A stretch of DNA of 61,882 bases from Candidatus Obscuribacterales bacterium (lineage in GTDB: Bacteria > Cyanobacteriota > Vampirovibrionia > Obscuribacterales > Obscuribacteraceae), in the NCBI GenBank assembly GCA_019752635.1, contig JAIELX010000092.1, positions 1-61,882 on the forward strand. Direction: 5' to 3'. The notes under the pieces were generated by a model that was given only the letters and a program-made list of their open reading frames with translations, did not search any database and was not told where the DNA came from. Shown here one piece after another: positions 55,201 through 61,882 of this stretch (its first letter is position 1; each line of letters begins with the position of its first letter). Both the position numbers and the translations under genes were made by a program.

Positions 55201-57139
55201 CCTGCAATAGCCGCTGTTCCAGATCTGCAAGACGCTGACGCTCTTCAGTGAGACCTTGCCTTTCGGTCACTACGGTTCGTTGTTGTTCGGTGAGAGCAGC
55301 TTCTCGCAGTTCAATTTCGCTGCGCCGCTCGTTCACTTGACGCTCGCGCTCCACCAGCTCACTTTCAACTTGCCCCTGGCCTCGCTTTTGCTCTTCCAGA
55401 GCAGCTCGGTCTGTTTCAAGTTTTTGGCGATCGGTGACGATCCCGTCCTGTTGTCCCCGCAGCGCCGTTTCTCTGTCAGCGGCTAAACGCTCTCGCTCAG
55501 TCAGTGCCCTACGTTGCTCTTCCAGACGCGCTTGTTCTTCGGTCAGCGCGGTTTCGCGCTCGGTGGCTCGGGTTTGTTGTTCGCGCACTCGTGTGTCTTC
55601 CGCAGCGACACGGTCGCGTTCAAGCTCAAGCCGCGCTTCTTCAACACTTATACGGTCACGCTCCGTGCGCAGCGCTTGCTCGCGCTCCGCCAGGATTTCA
55701 GCCGGATTAGGCCTATTTCGATTGGCTAGTGAACGAACTATTTCGTAGCCGCCTTTAGCAGCCAGCAATGCACCCAACGCCATAGCCAGCTTAGCCAGAG
55801 GGTGATTTAAGTAGTTGTTATTGTCACTCGGATTTGTTTGCGGTGGATCTAAGAGTGGTCTTTGTTGCGGTGGACCATCACCTGGCCTTGGCTGTGGAGT
55901 CGCTCCGTCTACCGGTCTCGGCTGTGGAGTCGTCCCGTCTCCCGGTCTTGGCTGTGGAGTCGTTCCCTCTACCGGTCTCGGCTGTGGAGTCGTTCCCTCT
56001 ACCGGTCTCGGCTGTGGAGTCGTCCCGTCTCCCGGTCTTGGCTGTGGATTCGTTCCGTCTTCCGGTCTCGGCCGTGGAGTCGTCCCGTCTCCCGGCCTTG
56101 GCTGTGGCGTTGTCCCGCGACCTACCGAGTCAGAGTCTCCACTAGTGTAGCGAACGTACTCCCCCCAAGCGTTGGCACGTCGCTCCAGGTCCGCCCATGG
56201 ATAACCGGCCGGCGGCCTATTCATCACGTCTTGTTGTCGGTCACCAGGTCGAAACACTTCTGTCGGTGCAGCTTCGAGTCGGACGCCTGGTTGTCTCTGC
56301 AATCGGTCCGACGGAATCGGCTCGCGCCGATCGAAGTACGGCGAGCGGTCCGTTGCCGGTGTCGCACCAACGGCGGGACCACCGTGAAAACCATAATAGT
56401 CGTAGCGTTCGGGACGAGGTCCGACAGAATCGCGCACGCGGTCAACCGGTGCCATCGAACCCGCTCGGCTCGCATTTGCCAGGCAACGAGCGAATTCGGG
56501 GTCATTTTGAATTTCCGGGCGCATACGCAATGCCTGCTCGATCAGGCGCTCACCGTCTGCGACAGTTTTTGCGTCTCCACTTCGAATGCAAGCCAAACCG
56601 AAGTTAATTCGGCTGGTTGCGGGAGCCAAACTAGCACTAAGCAGTTGATCCTCTCTCAAAAGAGCCTGTTCTCGGCGCGAGAGCAGAATACTGTCCCGGC
56701 TCTGGTGCTGCGGGCGACATCCAATTTGATTCAGAGTGCAGTCTATGGCGAGCATGTCGCGATAAACATTGCATCGATCTTCGCGAACAACTCGCTGATC
56801 GATTTTCTCGGTTTCGCCCACTGCTCTTTGGTACAGACTCCGAGCAAAATCAAAGCCGTGCTCCTGTTCCATACGCCAGGCCTCGGTCTGAAGACGGCGA
56901 CTCTCCGAGCAGAAGCGCTCGTTGTTTCTGCGGCGCTGGTCGCAAATGTCAGCGACACGCTCGGCACCTCCGCGCTCGACGGACGCTGACGCTACAGATT
57001 CCAGCCAGGCGGCCTTGTACAAGTTGTCTTGCACAGACTCCGACAGACCACGCGGCTTTTCGCTGCGCTGGTCTGCATTCTCAGCTGCCGGCGTAAAAGC
57101 CGGTCTATTCGTGATGTTCGGATCAAAATCGAACGGCAT
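46208..57139 (-). CDS. Giant 3,643-residue coiled-coil membrane-associated protein
   Basis: One uninterrupted frame covers 10.9 kb. Residues 1-340 form an N-terminal domain with helical, TPR-like segments (SLYQRAVGETEKIDQRVV, LIEQALRMRPEIQND). Residues 341-420 are eight 10-residue units of the type GTTPQPRPGD. A hydrophobic segment near 445-470 (KLAMALGALLAAKGGYEIV) may be a membrane span. From about 480 to 3,150 the chain is almost pure Glu/Arg/Gln/Leu/Ala coiled coil with a superrepeat of 469-498 residues. Two beta-rich modules follow (WRVIGHQGESFILVNEE and YEVAGARDGSAVLHRAA), then a C-terminal span (LGAGVGLGILLTAAFAFYL). It looks like a long fibre or tether anchored in the membrane. No enzymatic motif is seen. 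Many antisense open frames over it are shadows. Confidence 0.9.
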   Translation of the reverse strand: MPFDFDPNITNRPAFTPAAENADQRSEKPRGLSESVQDNLYKAAWLESVASASVERGGAERVADICDQRRRNNERFCSESRRLQTEAWRMEQEHGFDFARSLYQRAVGETEKIDQRVVREDRCNVYRDMLAIDCTLNQIGCRPQHQSRDSILLSRREQALLREDQLLSASLAPATSRINFGLACIRSGDAKTVADGERLIEQALRMRPEIQNDPEFARCLANASRAGSMAPVDRVRDSVGPRPERYDYYGFHGGPAVGATPATDRSPYFDRREPIPSDRLQRQPGVRLEAAPTEVFRPGDRQQDVMNRPPAGYPWADLERRANAWGEYVRYTSGDSDSVGRGTTPQPRPGDGTTPRPRPEDGTNPQPRPGDGTTPQPRPVEGTTPQPRPVEGTTPQPRPGDGTTPQPRPVDGATPQPRPGDGPPQQRPLLDPPQTNPSDNNNYLNHPLAKLAMALGALLAAKGGYEIVRSLANRNRPNPAEILAEREQALRTERDRISVEEARLELERDRVAAEDTRVREQQTRATERETALTEEQARLEEQRRALTERERLAADRETALRGQQDGIVTDRQKLETDRAALEEQKRGQGQVESELVERERQVNERRSEIELREAALTEQQRTVVTERQGLTEERQRLADLEQRLLQDRAQLLEEQRQSATERTQLLADRERLNSEQSELESAREKVLAQEETLRFNTRALEEDRGRLEQAREQLARQERSAADLARQLEEQRARMEERSAGLVRDREALEVDRRQIETDRARLVEQGAAQNADREAIARDQRALAERQLEVDARARTLAEQGRQIETDRAEITRQRADLERVGREQQAQRTELEQVERRLSEQTETQRRAGEQIAQERAQIEESRRGLDTRRSELMSQRQLLEREQQSLQQRETELSTRARELQTEREAIIATRAELEGTRRELDTRVEELSTERREFDAARRQAETLAAERAAELTRRESQIVEERARLTAEETRVADTRTEVAQARQRLEADRTAVGQREQEVARTAERLDTREQELNTRSEELTRRGSELELRTAQLGVDQEQLNARRAELERQAAEQTADKAAVERARVEVTAREAELRTQQQRIVADTAALAEQRASLSTDRQTLVQEREALTEAQRTLQVDRERAIAEGARLVEARQAVVQDEARVRAAQEQLVAQQEQLARDRANVQGREELLGERQAELARNQLALSEREQAAARTADRLRLEQETLVRDRQTLGTDREQVEAERTRLSTRQTELDQARQAQNANAREIELRQQELDTARRELTIREQSVTTRAGELAERSTQLDARQATLTEGQAMLERERAGLATERVSIEQQQRQIAEARGALQVELEGVARARQELDRQRTELQSERSALGTERERLVAEREALRTDRTELERRSQDLATRRQELEREQALLHQGNERLAEQRGAAERQAARLAEQERAVAADRERLTGEEARLAEARRTLGADREALEVERTVVAEREQSVRSTQDRLATAERDLISRAETLTSRGAELDARREQLQTELQQIETRRAELETEAVSQTTDRAAIETARRQLATRDGELRAQQQRLLADTTALAEQRASLNIEQQTLVRNQEALAEAQRAVQADRERVTADDARLVEGRQTLAQDEAKLRTAQEQVLTKQEEIARDRAGIEQREEAVNRRQTELSRTAETLRTQERELERQGEMLRLGQETLTRDQSTLRGERAQLSMQQTMLEARQRELDIARRAQNANVQQLEQRQAQLDADRATANTREQALNTRADELAERARTLESQQAAVTEGQQQLERGRAGLVADRSELERQQTELAEARTGLQTEMEAVASSRQELETQRTRLTEERREVAAERERLAADRETLRTERAGLERRVAEVAAQRAELEASRSQLRQDLERLTSERTQFEQQQQRDTARLADDRRALDTQRRESEQQAAERAARLAEQERGVAAQRDRLTADESRLAEERVALGADRETLEVDRTAVAEREQAARQTQDRLSAIERELNTRTEGLNTRSIELDARRTTLQTEQHEIETRRAELDRQATQQGADRDAIERSRTELTARERTLRTGQERLSLDSATLAGERATLLTEQQTLLSERETLASERSEVAAERERINTANERLVDAQAKLNQGETRLQEAQRKLATEQEQIARERADLLSREQTLTEQREVLTREQSQLAQREQANTTQSEELRGARRQLTADQEALETSRREVAAERTALAEQATALEGERRSTQADQAAVAERMRQVSEAQANLEVRSRTLDTESQSLERRATELAAGERRLAEAQAQARQDAARIVADRSALEQGQRELADARTGLEREQASVAEMRRTLEARAGELKAEEARLAAERTTLASDRTAVQEERAALERQTAEVATQRAQLTREQTALREETARLASERAAFERGKIRDTAQLEQDRHALEERTREVERVAGERAARLVEQEQAVSRTREQLDLDQARLTAQSGTIQEERTALEADRAAVAEREQKAQTTESRLIVRDGELTTRSEALNRQATELDARRTAADAEQQRLTAEREGLDRKAEQVGADRVAIDKDRAALTTREAELRARQERITADATMLNEQQAKLVGERQALGSDREALNIERAAVQTERERVAAENLKLVDAQTALNADQTKLRTAQEQLVAQQEQLVRDRANVIARDQEITRRGEVVAEGERTLGEREQSVARLSETVREQQERSSRELAANERERDALTERGRELQARELDLDRRAREQSGDETRIAEERRTLERSRNELIEQTKTAESARTRLQAEQAELASQQQLLSEARESLEADRSALGAEQEQLRNQRTQLDNDRAGLTQDLAKLQTARDEVALQRDALRRDTAMLEQERTRIAQESQTNKAEREKLETQARELRTQTEELRTAQTELTEQKSQLAAERQALQQDKERSAAEAAERQARLDAEQQRLAVERTRLTGEAERLTQQRDRLTAQETEAAQTRRELETRRTELGARETTLGERETAAETRAGELDTRSADIDSRAAAVQRERAALDVAQRDLEVRQRAQGADREALDREARTMAEQKAAVAQKEQALTDERTSLNADQAILTADKEKLAKDRAAITTDQQKLNRALAEVAEQRQAIATEREKLTTERQRLNEQQSTLAADQQRVLADRELLDKDKDKVAAERTANEVERERLAVEKAALETETASQRQQREALEAERSSLTTERQRLEQLEQRLGRERAELQRERGRFIETRFSLETGAADAAGAGRGRWGQRIQVTENGPGWRVIGHQGESFILVNEETFLKERRAQTPLSEAKFIESYEPVSVRVPGQSADARYYREKGTGRVYVVDSVEGGNVNFSKVGDTVVAGPGGNGEGARSYSRLAETPARELPRIQTIVILPVAPVVPVAGSTVQFQGQNYEVAGARDGSAVLHRAASTDAVVVEPITQEALRQRFDEVKLQVGGKEEVRYMEKGQPAKGMYKVTEAGGSMFVSADPSLVLVPAEQLTTQTARPVVTAPSGATSGGAAADTTPRTGTDVPVERVAPERGQAPTAERLVSTTVQTLGDGTLRREEVRVGESITLERLNDQKELTAEQLRYLETEGERLRKSEKPEERARGEQMERTVKALKGEYGVEARAHAHHGVIEGAKREIETRGRGGGGLGAGVGLGILLTAAFAFYLQQQQVPTSPLRRANIGA
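48040..53899 (-). repeat. 1.4-1.5 kb coding superrepeat inside the giant gene
   Basis: The motif [ED]-x-L-R-x-x-Q-x-[RK]-x-x-x-D followed by a Leu/Glu segment recurs with its flanks. I hand-aligned the marker codon to 53897-53899, 52490-52492, 50996-50998 and 49502-49504, with a weaker fifth copy near 48060. The intervals are 1,407, 1,494, 1,494 and about 1,440 bases, all in frame (469, 498, 498 and about 481 codons). Neighbouring blocks such as LAEQRASL, AEAQR, AQEQLVAQQEQLARDRANV recur in the same order. Confidence 0.75.
55877..56116 (-). repeat. Eight 30-bp units encoding a GTTPQPRPGD linker
   Basis: Eight in-frame 30-bp units encode GTTPQPRP followed by GD, ED, VE or VD, with single changes (GTNPQ, GTTPR, GATPQ). 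A diverged ninth unit (GPPQQRPLLD) follows. The Pro-rich sequence should form an extended linker between the N-terminal domain and the membrane/coiled-coil part of the giant protein. Third-position differences between units are few, which points to recent expansion. Confidence 0.9.
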
Positions 57140-57392
57140 GGAACGGCTACCCCCCGCGCTCCTGTTGTCCGCAACACCTGATTTTTAAGCTTGCCCTTTC
57201 GCTTCTATACATATTGCTGCTGGATTTTGACAGAGGAATTTTGCGACAACAATGTGAATGATGGGACGATTCCCACTTGATCCGCCGCTTTTCGGCATAA
57301 ATGTTGGATTGCGGCTGTGGGCCGCCACGCCCGTACGGCATAGAATGGGTAAATGAGGCATCTGATTAACCTGTGGAGAGGTTTCAGCAGGT

Positions 57393-57755
57393 ATGAATAT
57401 CCGCCAACAACTGGCCGAATACTTCTCGAAATCCGACCGCGTTTGTGGTCGCTGCCTTCGTCCATTTGATGCTGACTCGTTTCATGTCATGCATACAGCG
57501 ACGGACGGGGGTGTCACGGTTCGAGTAACATGCAGTCATTGCCAACAACCTCTCGGCGTCGCGCTGGTCAGACTGAAGTCGCCGCCCTCCGCGCCGATTA
57601 AGTCAAAGAAGCTCCCGGTGGGCTGGACGCGAAAAGATGTTGTCAGGCTAAAAGACAGTCCGGCAATCTCTTACGATGATGTCATCGAAGCGCACGAATT
57701 CTTCTCAAACCTGGGACCGGACTGGGCACGATTACTACCGTCGGACAAAAGCTAG
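57393..57755 (+). CDS. Small zinc-ribbon-like protein
   Basis: This 120-residue protein has two CxxC pairs, CGRC at 18-21 and CSHC near 48-51, spaced as in a zinc ribbon. The first pair is followed by LRPFDADSF, and the C-terminal part is alpha-helical (SYDDVIEAHEFFSNLG). GAGAGG lies upstream of the ATG. It is divergent from the giant coiled-coil gene. The layout suggests a small nucleic-acid- or protein-binding factor; no named family is recognised. Confidence 0.72.
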   Translation: MNIRQQLAEYFSKSDRVCGRCLRPFDADSFHVMHTATDGGVTVRVTCSHCQQPLGVALVRLKSPPSAPIKSKKLPVGWTRKDVVRLKDSPAISYDDVIEAHEFFSNLGPDWARLLPSDKS

Positions 57756-57939
57756 TAACTCGGCATATTGAGGCTTTCACCGCTTCTTCCGCTGCTCAAG
57801 CACCATTGAAGCAGGGCTTTTGCACGCTCACAGTTTCCTCACTTGAAGTTTGATAGGTTTATATCAGATGACGGGTATAGAGTCTTCAGACAGTGACTAT
57901 CTCGCCCCACGCGGAGTCAAGATCAAGGAGTAACAAGAC

Positions 57940-60219
57940 GTGAGCAGGGAACAAAAGGCAGAAATCTTTCAAGACCTCGCAGAGTTAGAAGAGTTAACTG
58001 ACGATGAAATGAACTCCTCAAGGGGGGGCGCCACCGCGGCATCAGATGGTCTGAGCCATCTGATGAAAAAAGCTAGCGGTAGCGAAGTTCATGCTCAAAT
58101 CAATTTTCTAGCACAGAAGGTAGTAGACGGGTTTGGGCAGGATGCCGAAGCCGGCCGGTCTGAATCGCCGATCGTGCAGTCTGCGGTAAACCACCTCGAT
58201 GAGGAGCTGACCAGCCGAGGTGAGGTCCTCACCGAAAAGGGCATGGAAACTTTTGTCCACAACTTAGACAATCAGATTAACACTTCTTTCGGCGAACAAG
58301 TAGAAAGCGGCAACGCTGCCATAGTAGGACATGATTGGAGCCAATTCGAGCACGGACAGGCGAAACTGGACTATGCAAGCGCTACCGGCGGTGTGGCAGA
58401 GCAAGAAGCGCAGGTTCGTTCGATCGAGAAGGCAATGGACGCCGCAGCTGCCGGTCAGCCAGACTCGCAAGATGTCCAAGGCGAAATACATGGCGCAGCA
58501 TCAGTCCTGCTACACACTCTAGAAGCTGACGGAACTGTACTGACCGAAGCCGGTCTTAAGAACTTTACTGAGGATTTTGAGCAGGGCAAGTTTGCCGGCG
58601 ACGTAAAGTGGTCATCGGTAGTCAGCGGCACTGCCGCTCAAGAGCTGCACAATGACAAGACAGTTTCTAGTATCGAAGATGCCGTGTATCACGACCTGCA
58701 ATCTGTTGATGGCAATTGGCAGGCAGCTCAGCTTTCGCAGCTCGCCGGTTTAAACGAGAAGACCGTCGATGGTGAAGTTCAAACGGCAATTCAGCAATTC
58801 GAAGCTAACGGTCATGTGCTTTCAGGCAAAGATGTCCAGTCGATCATTTCATCCGTTGAACAACAAGACGGCATAGCTTACGCCACTCACGTCGAATCTG
58901 TTACCAACCAGGTCATCTCGGACTATGCGACGGTCTCGCCTTACATGCACGACAGCTATATGACCAAAAGCGGGCTAGAGGCTGAAGTCATAGCTACTTA
59001 CGATAAGTCCGGTGGAGCCAACGCGCACACAGATGATAACGTGCTTGCAGAGGTCGAACAATACATCGGTATTGACGCGGCGGCATCGTCGGTCTCGAAT
59101 TCTGCCGCGATTGCCAAAGAGCTGGTTTCAGACAAATTGAGCGTCGCAGACGGCAACCTTCATGATTACATACAAGCACTGGAAGACAAAGCTCTGCAAG
59201 GCGTATCGACCCTGGACCAGAGCGATCAAGCCGCAGCAAAAGCCCAAGTCGAGAAATACGGTAATGCCATTGAAGGCCAGATATCTTCGGCCATTCAAGC
59301 AGATAAAGGTTCCAGTAGTGCACAAGTGAACGGAAAAGAAGAGGTTGAGAATTTAGAAAATTCCATGCTCAGCAACCTGCAGAATCAGTACGAATCTGCG
59401 GTGCAGCAGCAAAAGAATTCCATTCACAACGCATCTCAGCTAGAACAAGCGCTAGCTGCCGACAAGACCGAGTTGAACATTGCCTCGATGGAAGTCACTG
59501 CAGATGCTAAGGCTTTGTCCAATGCCATGGGCAACGGTGAGGTTCTGACGGGATACGGTGCGGCTGAGTTCTTGCAAGATGTCGGCAAACAAATCGGTTC
59601 CAACTCAAACTTTCACCAAGCGGAACAGACCATTGAACATTTGACTCAAGAAAGTCGGGGCGATGGCATTTTGTCTTCAATGTTTGCTAAAGAAAATCAA
59701 CTTCGCGGAGAATCAACTACTGCAAAAGTATCCTCTGCGATGGACCTGGAAGCAAATTTAGCCGCTTTCGCCAACGATCCTCTTCTTGCGGATAAAGACA
59801 ATCTGCACTTAGGAAAGGATGGAGGATTCTCGCAAGCGCAGCTTGCCGAGCTGCAAAATGACCCGGCATTGCAGAAAGAACTCGGTATTACAGTCAAAGT
59901 TGATGATGGTGACTACGGCGCCGCTCAGTGGATGCAAGACATGGGGGTCTGGATGGTCGACCATCCGGCGGCAACCAAGGGCATACTGGCCGGTGTGGCC
60001 GTGTTAAGTGCAATTGGCGGGGGATGCGCTGGCTGTTTTGCTTTGAGCACCCTGGACGAGGCTGACGTGAGCGTGAGCACAGCATGTTTCGTATCAGCCG
60101 CCGAAAGCACTGCAGGGCAAGCATTTAACCTTCTCGTATCATCGGTGGTCGCTCCTGCTGTCATAGGAGGTTCTGCCATTGCTATAGACCTTTGCGTTGT
60201 TAAGGGAGCGCAGCAGTAG
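57940..60219 (+). CDS. Large helical protein with a double-glycine leader
   Basis: This is a 759-residue protein. The N-terminus matches the class II/Nif11-type bacteriocin leader pattern: L19, T20, E23, M24, then G29-G30 in LTDDEMNSSRGG, so cleavage after G30 by a C39-peptidase exporter is likely. The body is helical and acidic with a repeated GxVL(T/S)xxG motif at residues about 94, 198, 291 and 533. Two hydrophobic segments lie near 683-705 (ILAGVAVLSAIGGGCAGCFA) and 735-755. AAGGAG is 9 bases before the GTG start. No exporter or modification enzyme is nearby. It may be an exported toxin-like or adhesin-like protein. Confidence 0.8.
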   Translation: MSREQKAEIFQDLAELEELTDDEMNSSRGGATAASDGLSHLMKKASGSEVHAQINFLAQKVVDGFGQDAEAGRSESPIVQSAVNHLDEELTSRGEVLTEKGMETFVHNLDNQINTSFGEQVESGNAAIVGHDWSQFEHGQAKLDYASATGGVAEQEAQVRSIEKAMDAAAAGQPDSQDVQGEIHGAASVLLHTLEADGTVLTEAGLKNFTEDFEQGKFAGDVKWSSVVSGTAAQELHNDKTVSSIEDAVYHDLQSVDGNWQAAQLSQLAGLNEKTVDGEVQTAIQQFEANGHVLSGKDVQSIISSVEQQDGIAYATHVESVTNQVISDYATVSPYMHDSYMTKSGLEAEVIATYDKSGGANAHTDDNVLAEVEQYIGIDAAASSVSNSAAIAKELVSDKLSVADGNLHDYIQALEDKALQGVSTLDQSDQAAAKAQVEKYGNAIEGQISSAIQADKGSSSAQVNGKEEVENLENSMLSNLQNQYESAVQQQKNSIHNASQLEQALAADKTELNIASMEVTADAKALSNAMGNGEVLTGYGAAEFLQDVGKQIGSNSNFHQAEQTIEHLTQESRGDGILSSMFAKENQLRGESTTAKVSSAMDLEANLAAFANDPLLADKDNLHLGKDGGFSQAQLAELQNDPALQKELGITVKVDDGDYGAAQWMQDMGVWMVDHPAATKGILAGVAVLSAIGGGCAGCFALSTLDEADVSVSTACFVSAAESTAGQAFNLLVSSVVAPAVIGGSAIAIDLCVVKGAQQ

Positions 60220-60646
60220 AATTCGAGTCGCCAAACTCTTTGCTTCGTCTGATTATTCACAACGAAAACGAAACGACCTCCTCGCACAATATGCCAATAC
60301 GCAGTTGACCTTCAGCGCGGTCGACCGAACGGGCTGGGAAGTCGACCTCAATCCGGGTAGACGACATGTTCGGGGCTGTAGAAATGTGTGCCTCTACTAG
60401 TGCGCAGGGGCGAAGCTCCGAGCAGACGAGAAACGTTAGAATGAGGAAAGCGAACCCGCAGCGGCGGCAATCACCACAACAGCAACGGTTGCCTCCCTGA
60501 TGCTCTATAAAAAAGGTCATTCAGCCAACAACGCCAGTACCAGTTGACCCATTGGCGGGTTGACTATGATGATACGTCACTTCCACAAGCTACTCGTTGC
60601 TATTCGGTCGAAGATCTCTCGTTTTCAATTCACCGATCATGGCGGA
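60220..60646. other. Convergent intergenic region without a gene
   Basis: These 427 bases separate the GG-leader gene from bioA, both reading towards it. A stem GGTCGAC (60319-60325) with its complement at 60341-60347 could terminate one or both transcripts. No T-tract is adjacent. The minus-strand open frame here is Cys/Arg-rich without signals and looks random. Confidence 0.5.
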
Positions 60647-61882
60647 TCAGATCAGCGTGATAGTGCTGGTCTTTTGATTTAAGCTCACGGTGATCTCACC
60701 GATGGCTTGGTATGCGCACCGTAGCTCGTCGTCAGTTACGCAGTAGGGTGGCAGGAGATAGATTGTGTTACCGAGCGGGCGTACCAGCAGTCCGCGATTG
60801 AGAAACTGTTGTCGCATCCATGGACCCACTTCGTTAAAGTATCCATCAGCATTTGATTCAAGATCTACAGCGAAGACGGTTCCGCAGAAACGCGCCCGCT
60901 TGAGCATCTCGTTCGACGCGAGATATTCGTCATGGAAGCGGCGGTGACTCTGCTCCATGTCCATAAACGTGCGCCGGTCTCTCTTTAGTATTTGCAGCGA
61001 GGTGCGCGCGGCGGCCAGCGCTAAGGGATTTGCAGTATAAGAATGACCGTGCATCAGCATTTTCGTCCAGTCTTGTGAAAGAAACGCGTCGTAGATTTGT
61101 GCGCTGCACACGGTAGCCGACAGAGGGAGAAATCCACCCGTAATCCCTTTCGACACACAAAGGATATCGGGAACTGTCTTGCTTTTGGTAGACGCGAACC
61201 AGTCACCGGTTCGACCAAAGCCCGTCATTACCTCGTCGAATATCAGCAGTACTTCAAACTGATCCGCCAGTGTCCGCATCTGAGAGAGGAAAGATGGTCG
61301 GCACATCTTCATTCCGCCCGCACCTTGAATCAGCGGCTCCACGATTATGGCCGCCAAATGGTGGTGACTCTCCTCCAGAACGGTGCGCAGAGCCTGTATT
61401 GCACCAGCTTCAACACGCTCAGCATTAGCATCACCATCGAAGGTGGTCGCATACGGCACCGTCTTCACGTCAAACATGAGCGGCTTAAACTGACCCCAAA
61501 ATGGAGAGGCACCACCGATGGACATCGCGCCGACAGTGTCGCCGTGATAACCGCCCTCAAAACAAACGAAGCCTGTTTTCTCGGGTCTGTCAATGTTGCG
61601 CCAGTATTGAAACGCCATCTTCAGAGAGACTTCCACCGCGGTGGAGCCATTGTCTGAATAGAAGACATGCCCGAACGGTCCGGAATTTTTGTCGGTCGAG
61701 GCAAGATTGGAGTTGATTACGTCAAGCAGTTCGGCGGCAAACTCTTCTGCAGGCTCATGCGTAAAGCCTGCAAAAATAACCTGCTCCAACTGCAACGCCT
61801 GACGATAAATGGACTCGGCAATTTCAGGATGAGCATGCCCGTGCAAGTTCACCCACCAACTAGAGATCATGTCGACGACCTG
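60647..61882 (-). CDS. bioA: Adenosylmethionine-8-amino-7-oxononanoate aminotransferase, N-terminus cut
   Basis: BioA transfers an amino group from S-adenosylmethionine to 7-keto-8-aminopelargonate in biotin synthesis and uses pyridoxal phosphate. The visible 411 residues run to the window edge in frame, so the true start is beyond 61882. SSWWVNLHGHAHPEI near the N-terminus, YSDNGSTAVEVSLKMA, GGYHGDTVGAMS, the PLP-binding LIFDEVMTGFGRTG and the Schiff-base lysine in CVSKGITGG are all present. The internal ATG at 61870 is not the start, because the family has about 30 residues before this point. Confidence 0.94.
   Translation of the reverse strand, partial: QVVDMISSWWVNLHGHAHPEIAESIYRQALQLEQVIFAGFTHEPAEEFAAELLDVINSNLASTDKNSGPFGHVFYSDNGSTAVEVSLKMAFQYWRNIDRPEKTGFVCFEGGYHGDTVGAMSIGGASPFWGQFKPLMFDVKTVPYATTFDGDANAERVEAGAIQALRTVLEESHHHLAAIIVEPLIQGAGGMKMCRPSFLSQMRTLADQFEVLLIFDEVMTGFGRTGDWFASTKSKTVPDILCVSKGITGGFLPLSATVCSAQIYDAFLSQDWTKMLMHGHSYTANPLALAAARTSLQILKRDRRTFMDMEQSHRRFHDEYLASNEMLKRARFCGTVFAVDLESNADGYFNEVGPWMRQQFLNRGLLVRPLGNTIYLLPPYCVTDDELRCAYQAIGEITVSLNQKTSTITLI

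Noticed and set aside
46253..56989. Many plus-strand ORFs of 60-375 codons antisense to the giant gene
   Set aside because: They arise because the Glu/Arg/Gln/Leu-rich codons rarely give antisense stops. Their compositions are skewed to Ser, Arg, Leu and Cys, and none has a consistent ribosome-binding site or domain.
60257..60520. 87-residue minus-strand ORF between the GG-leader gene and bioA
   Set aside because: Its start has no ribosome-binding site, it sits in a convergent intergenic region and its composition looks random.

Overview
This window looks like a chromosomal segment of a free-living bacterium of roughly 50% GC (judged by eye). Genes are tightly packed, often with ATGA or TAATG overlaps, and most have a clear Shine-Dalgarno sequence. 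The mix of housekeeping genes, many TPR, coiled-coil and acidic low-complexity proteins, serine/threonine-kinase-like and response-regulator proteins, a type IV-like galactolipid/glucolipid glycosyltransferase and a GG-leader protein would suit a deep-branching relative of the cyanobacteria (Melainabacteria/Obscuribacterales type). That placement is an inference from gene content; no rRNA gene is present to confirm it.

Layout. 1-0.6 kb: 3' end of a gene made of near-perfect 57-bp repeats. 0.85-4.8 kb: an APC-type permease on the minus strand, divergent from gcvT and gcvH of the glycine cleavage system. 4.9-7.6 kb: a small membrane peptide, a membrane-anchored acidic protein and a GT28-type lipid glycosyltransferase. 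7.7-15.1 kb: a collinear plus-strand block with an OmpR-type regulator, its histidine kinase, a TPR protein and three TadE/TadG-like membrane proteins; this could be a regulated surface-appendage or secretion module. 15.3-20 kb: a small ORF followed by an orphan tRNA T-arm-like sequence, then murF, a small basic protein, and pyrB-pyrC. 20-26 kb: an acidic protein, a creatininase-fold / membrane protein / P-loop kinase operon, a small acidic protein with a palindrome over its promoter, and a two-gene multi-receiver signalling operon. 26.3-31.2 kb: a duplicated CPBP-family membrane protein, an esterase and a hotdog thioesterase in one overlapping operon. 31.4-34.5 kb: molybdenum cofactor operon moaD-moaE-moaA-moeA. 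34.6-40 kb: a SulP transporter, about 1 kb without genes, then a minus-strand group with a kinase-like protein, a dual-specificity-type phosphatase and two small proteins. 40.2-44.7 kb: a thioredoxin-like [2Fe-2S] ferredoxin behind two palindromes, a TPR protein overlapping bioB, and an htrA-response regulator pair. 45.4-57.1 kb: two tandem XRE-type regulators downstream of a single 3,643-residue coiled-coil gene. 57.4-60.2 kb: a zinc-ribbon protein and a 759-residue helical protein with a canonical double-glycine leader. 60.6 kb to the end: bioA, cut by the window edge.

The strongest leads for something undescribed are the giant coiled-coil protein, which has an internal superrepeat of about 1.4-1.5 kb and two tandem regulators next to it, and the nearby large protein with a bacteriocin-type GG leader. 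The duplicated CPBP protein and the operator-like palindromes at 23.4 kb and 40.2 kb come next. All functions are read from sequence motifs only.
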